Below, piece by piece: positions 5,894 to 8,424 of a stretch of 8,424 bases of DNA (within the stretch, counting starts at the first letter, position 1; the number at the start of each line of letters is the position of its first letter). Position numbers and translations under genes: made by a program. The notes beneath the pieces were generated by a model. The model was given only the letters and a program-made list of their open reading frames with translations. It was not told the DNA's origin and did no database searches. The DNA is from Hyphomicrobiales bacterium (lineage in GTDB: Bacteria; Pseudomonadota; Alphaproteobacteria; Rhizobiales; JAUVMS01): contig JAUVMS010000125.1 in the NCBI GenBank assembly GCA_030600135.1, positions 1 to 8,424 of the forward strand, read 5' to 3'.

Positions 5894-7048
5894 GTGGCAC
5901 ATTCGGCTTTGCAATCAATCTCCCAGGCGTTCGTGGAAAATCAGCATCGGTCCTATGGCGAAGCCCGATCGATGCCGGGTGCGTTCTATGCCGATCCCCA
6001 AATGCTCGCGTTCGAGAAACAGCATCTATTCGGGAGCGAGTGGATTTGTGTCGGGCGTGTCGAGGAAATTCCGCAGCCCGGGGATTTCATGACATTCGAC
6101 ATTGTGGACGAACCCGTCTTGCTCATACGCGGCGAGGATCATCAGGTGCGCGCCCTGTCGAACGTGTGCCGGCATCGTGGCGCTATTATCGCAGCGGGCG
6201 CAGGTCGTGTTAAAAATCTGATCTGCCCCTATCACCATTGGGCCTATGACCTGACGGGGCGATTGCGTGGCGCTCCACACATCAGCGAGCGCGACGACTT
6301 CGATCCAAAATCGTGTCGCTTGCCGCAATTCCAATGCGAAGAGTGGTTGGGATTTTTGTTCGTCACGCTCGATCCGGATGCGCCAGCGCTTGCGCCTCAG
6401 CTTGCTGGCATCGAGGCAATGATCAAGAACTATCACATGGAAGAAATGAAGCTTCGTTATCTGGCGAACGAGGTGTGGGAGACAAATTGGAAGTCGCTCA
6501 TGGAAAATTTCATGGAGGGGTATCATCTGTCGCCGCTCCACCGAACGACGCTGCACAAGGTCAACCCAACCAACCTTTGCCGGCACTTTCCTCCGGGTGA
6601 TAAGTATTTCGGATATCTTGCCGGATTCTCTCCGTCATTGCCGAGGTCTGAAAATGGTCACCCCGACCTGACAGACGAGGAAGTGGAAACCTGCGTCATG
6701 TATGCCATTCCACCCGGCCTCGCCGTCGGTGGTGCGGGCGATTACAGCTCGTTTCTGTGCATTCAACCGGAGGCGGTCGATCGCGTCCGGGTCAAGCTAG
6801 GGCTCATCTTCTTCGGCGAGACGTGGCAGCAACCACAGGTCGACCGAGCCGTCGAACTGTTCCAGGATACGATGCAGGAGGACAAGGACGTCCTGGTCAA
6901 TCTCCAGCGCGGCCAGAATTCACGCTTTCACGAGGTTGGCCCGCTCGCGCCTGCCGATTTTGAGGGACCCATTTGGGATTTCTATCAGTACCTTGGTCGA
7001 ATGCTCGGCCCGACACTCAGCAAGCTCGCATCAGCAAATGGATCGTAG
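5894..7048 (+). CDS. Rieske non-haem iron oxygenase alpha subunit, quaternary-amine type
   Basis: From GTG 5894 the protein has 384 residues. The Rieske [2Fe-2S] ligands are C92, H94 (VCRHRG) and C111, H114 (CPYHHW). The mononuclear iron site is NWKSLMENFMEGYH...H, with H211 and H216. D330 in QEDKDV is the likely third ligand. The bridging acid, three residues before H211, is Glu208; most ring-hydroxylating oxygenases have Asp there, whereas carnitine oxygenase CntA has Glu. This places it near choline, carnitine, glycine-betaine and stachydrine oxygenases, which N-demethylate or cleave quaternary amines. An open frame extends upstream to 5810, but that part overlaps the DddP-like gene and lacks family similarity. 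No reductase gene is present in the window, so electrons must come from a partner encoded elsewhere. It is the third gene of the compact operon. Confidence 0.9.
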   Translation: MAHSALQSISQAFVENQHRSYGEARSMPGAFYADPQMLAFEKQHLFGSEWICVGRVEEIPQPGDFMTFDIVDEPVLLIRGEDHQVRALSNVCRHRGAIIAAGAGRVKNLICPYHHWAYDLTGRLRGAPHISERDDFDPKSCRLPQFQCEEWLGFLFVTLDPDAPALAPQLAGIEAMIKNYHMEEMKLRYLANEVWETNWKSLMENFMEGYHLSPLHRTTLHKVNPTNLCRHFPPGDKYFGYLAGFSPSLPRSENGHPDLTDEEVETCVMYAIPPGLAVGGAGDYSSFLCIQPEAVDRVRVKLGLIFFGETWQQPQVDRAVELFQDTMQEDKDVLVNLQRGQNSRFHEVGPLAPADFEGPIWDFYQYLGRMLGPTLSKLASANGS

Positions 7049-7190
7049 CGTGACGACTGGTGCCGCCTGCCGGTGCGAAAATCATAACCTCAGCCACCCT
7101 TTGACGGGGACGCAGGTTGCCGTTAGGCATGGTTGCAAGCGCGCTCCGTTTGCGCGCCGAGCAACGGATAAGTATGCACCAGCTAGAGCC

Positions 7191-7847
7191 ATGCCCACGA
7201 AAGCCAGCCCAACGGCACGCCGCATGCCGCGATATGCGCGAAAGCAAGCACCGGTACGCAGGGAGCAATTGATCGAGGCGGCGATCCGCTGCCTGGGTGA
7301 AGGCGGGATGTCGGCCTTCACGATCGATCGAATTTGCCGCGAGGCCGCGGTTTCGCGGGGGCTGATCAATCATCATTTCGGTAGCAAGGATGAGCTTTTG
7401 GCATGCGTCTATGAGACCATGACCGACTATTTGGTGCAGTCACCGAAAGCGGCGCTGGAGCGCGCGGATTTGAGTCCCGGCGATCGTCTGCGAGGCATGA
7501 TCGAGGCAACGTTCGCCGAGGATACGTTCGACAAGTCGAAGCTGCGCGTGTGGCTTGCGCTGTGGGGACAGGTTTCCACCAACCAGAGGTTGCACGCCAT
7601 TCACCAAGCTCGCTATCGCCAGTATCGCGCACGCCTGGCGAGGGCGATCGAGCAAGTTGCAAGCGACAGGAAACGCGATGTCGATGCCAATCGGCTTGCT
7701 ACGACCTTGATCGCGCTCATCGACGGGTTGTGGTTGGAGTGGTGCCTAGCGCCGAATTTGCTGACACACGGTGATGCGAAGATAGCCTGCTACAACCTCA
7801 TCGAACCTTGTGTCGGGTCGATTTGTCAGTTATCGGATGGTGACTAA
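7191..7847 (+). CDS. TetR-family regulator, BetI-like
   Basis: The 218-residue protein has an N-terminal TetR helix-turn-helix at about residues 23-70, with FTIDRICREAAVSRGLINHHF and then GSKDELL. The C-terminal ligand domain resembles BetI, the choline-responsive repressor: RLRGMIEATF, LRVWLALWGQ, and LIALIDGLWLEWCLAP near residue 185. The frame is open back into the Rieske gene, but residues encoded before 7191 look non-coding (Arg/Cys-rich, no family match). ATG 7191 has only a weak GAG upstream; ATG 7224 is a second choice. The gene follows the Rieske gene after 142 nt on the same strand, so it could share its transcript or have its own promoter. By analogy with BetI it would repress the flanking catabolic or transport genes until an onium-type ligand binds. 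Confidence 0.87.
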   Translation: MPTKASPTARRMPRYARKQAPVRREQLIEAAIRCLGEGGMSAFTIDRICREAAVSRGLINHHFGSKDELLACVYETMTDYLVQSPKAALERADLSPGDRLRGMIEATFAEDTFDKSKLRVWLALWGQVSTNQRLHAIHQARYRQYRARLARAIEQVASDRKRDVDANRLATTLIALIDGLWLEWCLAPNLLTHGDAKIACYNLIEPCVGSICQLSDGD

Positions 7848-7921
7848 CTTGGTGGCCGCTAAATGATCGATCTACAGCGATATTTCCGTTTGCGTGGGGA
7901 GGCTTATTCGGCTAGTTTTGC

Positions 7922-7943
7922 TTGTTGTATGAGCGTTCAACAA
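7922..7943. promoter_or_regulatory. Candidate TetR operator dyad upstream of the solute-binding protein gene
   Basis: TTGTTG (7922-7927) and CAACAA (7938-7943) are perfect 6-base inverted arms around a 10-base spacer. The spacer contains TGAGCGTT, and TGAGCGTTCA resembles the GAACGTTC core recalled for BetI operators, with one mismatch. The site is about 82-103 nt upstream of the solute-binding protein start and 75 nt after the BetI-like gene, a sensible place for repressor control of the transporter. Confidence 0.35.
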
Positions 7944-7970
7944 TCGCTTTGGTTGGCCCGATTGCGGCCA

Positions 7971-7998
7971 CTTTGATGGGTGGCTTTGAAGATCAAAG
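7971..7998. promoter_or_regulatory. CTTTGA repeat and dyad just before the solute-binding protein gene
   Basis: CTTTGA occurs at 7971-7976 and 7984-7989, a spacing of 13 nt. The second copy forms a perfect inverted repeat with TCAAAG (7993-7998) around a 3-base loop. The cluster ends 26 nt before the ATG at 8025, so it may lie at or just after the transcription start. An operator or a short leader hairpin are both possible; no T-tract follows, which argues against a terminator. Confidence 0.4.
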
Positions 7999-8013
7999 AC
8001 GTACAGTCGAAAC

Positions 8014-8019
8014 GGGAGG
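8014..8019 (+). promoter_or_regulatory. Strong ribosome binding site of the solute-binding protein gene
   Basis: GGGAGG, followed by A and then ATTA, precedes ATG 8025 with a 5-nt spacer. This is the best Shine-Dalgarno sequence in the right half and fixes the start despite the long N-terminal extension before the Tat motif. Confidence 0.65.
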
Positions 8020-8024
8020 AATTA

Positions 8025-8424
8025 ATGAGCACGGACACTGGCAAGAGCCGAATAAGAGTGCCGAGCACTGAGATCAGCTTTGAGGAGATTTCACGTACCG
8101 ACCGCGAGGCGGTTTTAGGCGCACTGCGGCGCGGGGCGACTCGTCGCGAAGTGATGGGTTGGCTGATGGCCATGGGAGCCACGGTCGCCACCGCCGGCAG
8201 CATCGTAACGGCGGCTGGCAAGGCCCTTGCACAAACGCCCAAGCGTGGCGGCTCGTTGCGATGCGCAATGGCGCTACATGGCCCATCCGATACGCTCGAC
8301 CCGCAATTGGTCACCTCGGCCATCGATTATGTGCGTGGCCGCGCAACCTACAACAACCTGGTCCAGCTCGACGATAACATCGTACCTCAGCCCGAGCTCG
8401 CCGAGGAGTTCTCACCGAGCGACA
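8025..8424 (+). CDS. ABC transporter solute-binding protein, family 5 (peptide/opine/nickel type), Tat-exported, N-terminal part
   Basis: The frame is open from ATG 8025 to the right edge, giving 133 residues of a protein normally about 500-560 long. Residues 1-39 are a hydrophilic extension. A twin-arginine motif TRREVM (R40, R41) follows, then a hydrophobic stretch (about 44-65) and a probable signal-peptidase site after ALA69. The mature start KRGGSLRCAM, then SDTLDPQLVTSAIDYVRGRATYNNLVQLD and PQPELAEEF, is the classic opening of family 5 solute-binding proteins. These bind peptides, opines or other polar solutes in the periplasm and feed an ABC permease, whose genes would be expected beyond the right edge. 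Position next to the BetI-like gene suggests it imports the substrate or a precursor of the catabolic operon. Confidence 0.88.
   Translation, partial: MSTDTGKSRIRVPSTEISFEEISRTDREAVLGALRRGATRREVMGWLMAMGATVATAGSIVTAAGKALAQTPKRGGSLRCAMALHGPSDTLDPQLVTSAIDYVRGRATYNNLVQLDDNIVPQPELAEEFSPSD

Noticed and set aside
7139..7157. GCGCGC inverted repeat between the Rieske and TetR genes as a terminator
   Set aside because: Six-base GC-only arms with a 7-base loop but no following T-run; easily formed by chance in GC-rich DNA.
6936..7190. N-terminal extension of the TetR gene back into the Rieske gene
   Set aside because: The frame is open, but the extra residues show no TetR features and overlap the conserved end of the Rieske protein. 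ATG 7191 or 7224 gives a normal BetI-like length.
1..8424. CRISPR array, tRNA, rRNA, transposase or integrase
   Set aside because: No regularly spaced repeats, tRNA-like cloverleaf with conserved loops, IS-like terminal repeats or recombinase motifs were seen in either strand.

Overview
The window looks like a stretch of a high-GC alphaproteobacterial chromosome, probably Hyphomicrobiales (rhizobial type). The basis is indirect: GC-rich coding, a DUF1127 small protein, a Tat-exported family 5 solute-binding protein, and GcvA-type LysR and BetI-type TetR regulators. No rRNA, tRNA, CRISPR array, insertion sequence or phage gene is visible.

Left half (1-3737), all on the minus strand. In transcription order it holds a GcvA/AmpR-type LysR regulator (2826-3737), a patatin-like phospholipase (1469-2503), a DUF1127 protein (1003-1260) and the N-terminal 261 residues of a DmdA/GcvT-like folate-dependent methyltransferase (785 down to the left edge, incomplete). 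The gap between DUF1127 and the methyltransferase gene carries a probable terminator and a separate long hairpin.

Right half (3855-8424), all on the plus strand and divergent from the LysR gene. It starts with a compact unit: a 2OG-Fe(II) oxygenase (3855-4643), a DddP-like M24-fold enzyme (4644-5891, zero gap) and a Rieske non-haem iron oxygenase alpha subunit (about 5894-7048, with start and stop almost overlapping). A BetI-like TetR regulator (7191-7847) and the start of a family 5 ABC solute-binding protein with a Tat signal (8025 to the right edge) follow.

How the genes may work together (inference): three independent clues point to a methylated onium compound, either a quaternary ammonium betaine or a sulfonium such as DMSP. 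The M24 protein keeps the residues recalled for the DMSP lyase DddP, at nearly constant spacing. The Rieske protein has Glu rather than Asp at the bridging position, as in the carnitine oxygenase CntA. The TetR protein resembles BetI, the choline-responsive repressor. A DmdA-like demethylase lies about 3 kb away. The substrate cannot be read from sequence. A LysR-type operator (TTAG-N5-CTAA) lies in the divergent promoter region, and two dyads precede the transporter gene. The combination of 2OG oxygenase, DddP-like enzyme and Rieske oxygenase in one coupled unit is the candidate for an undescribed catabolic system.
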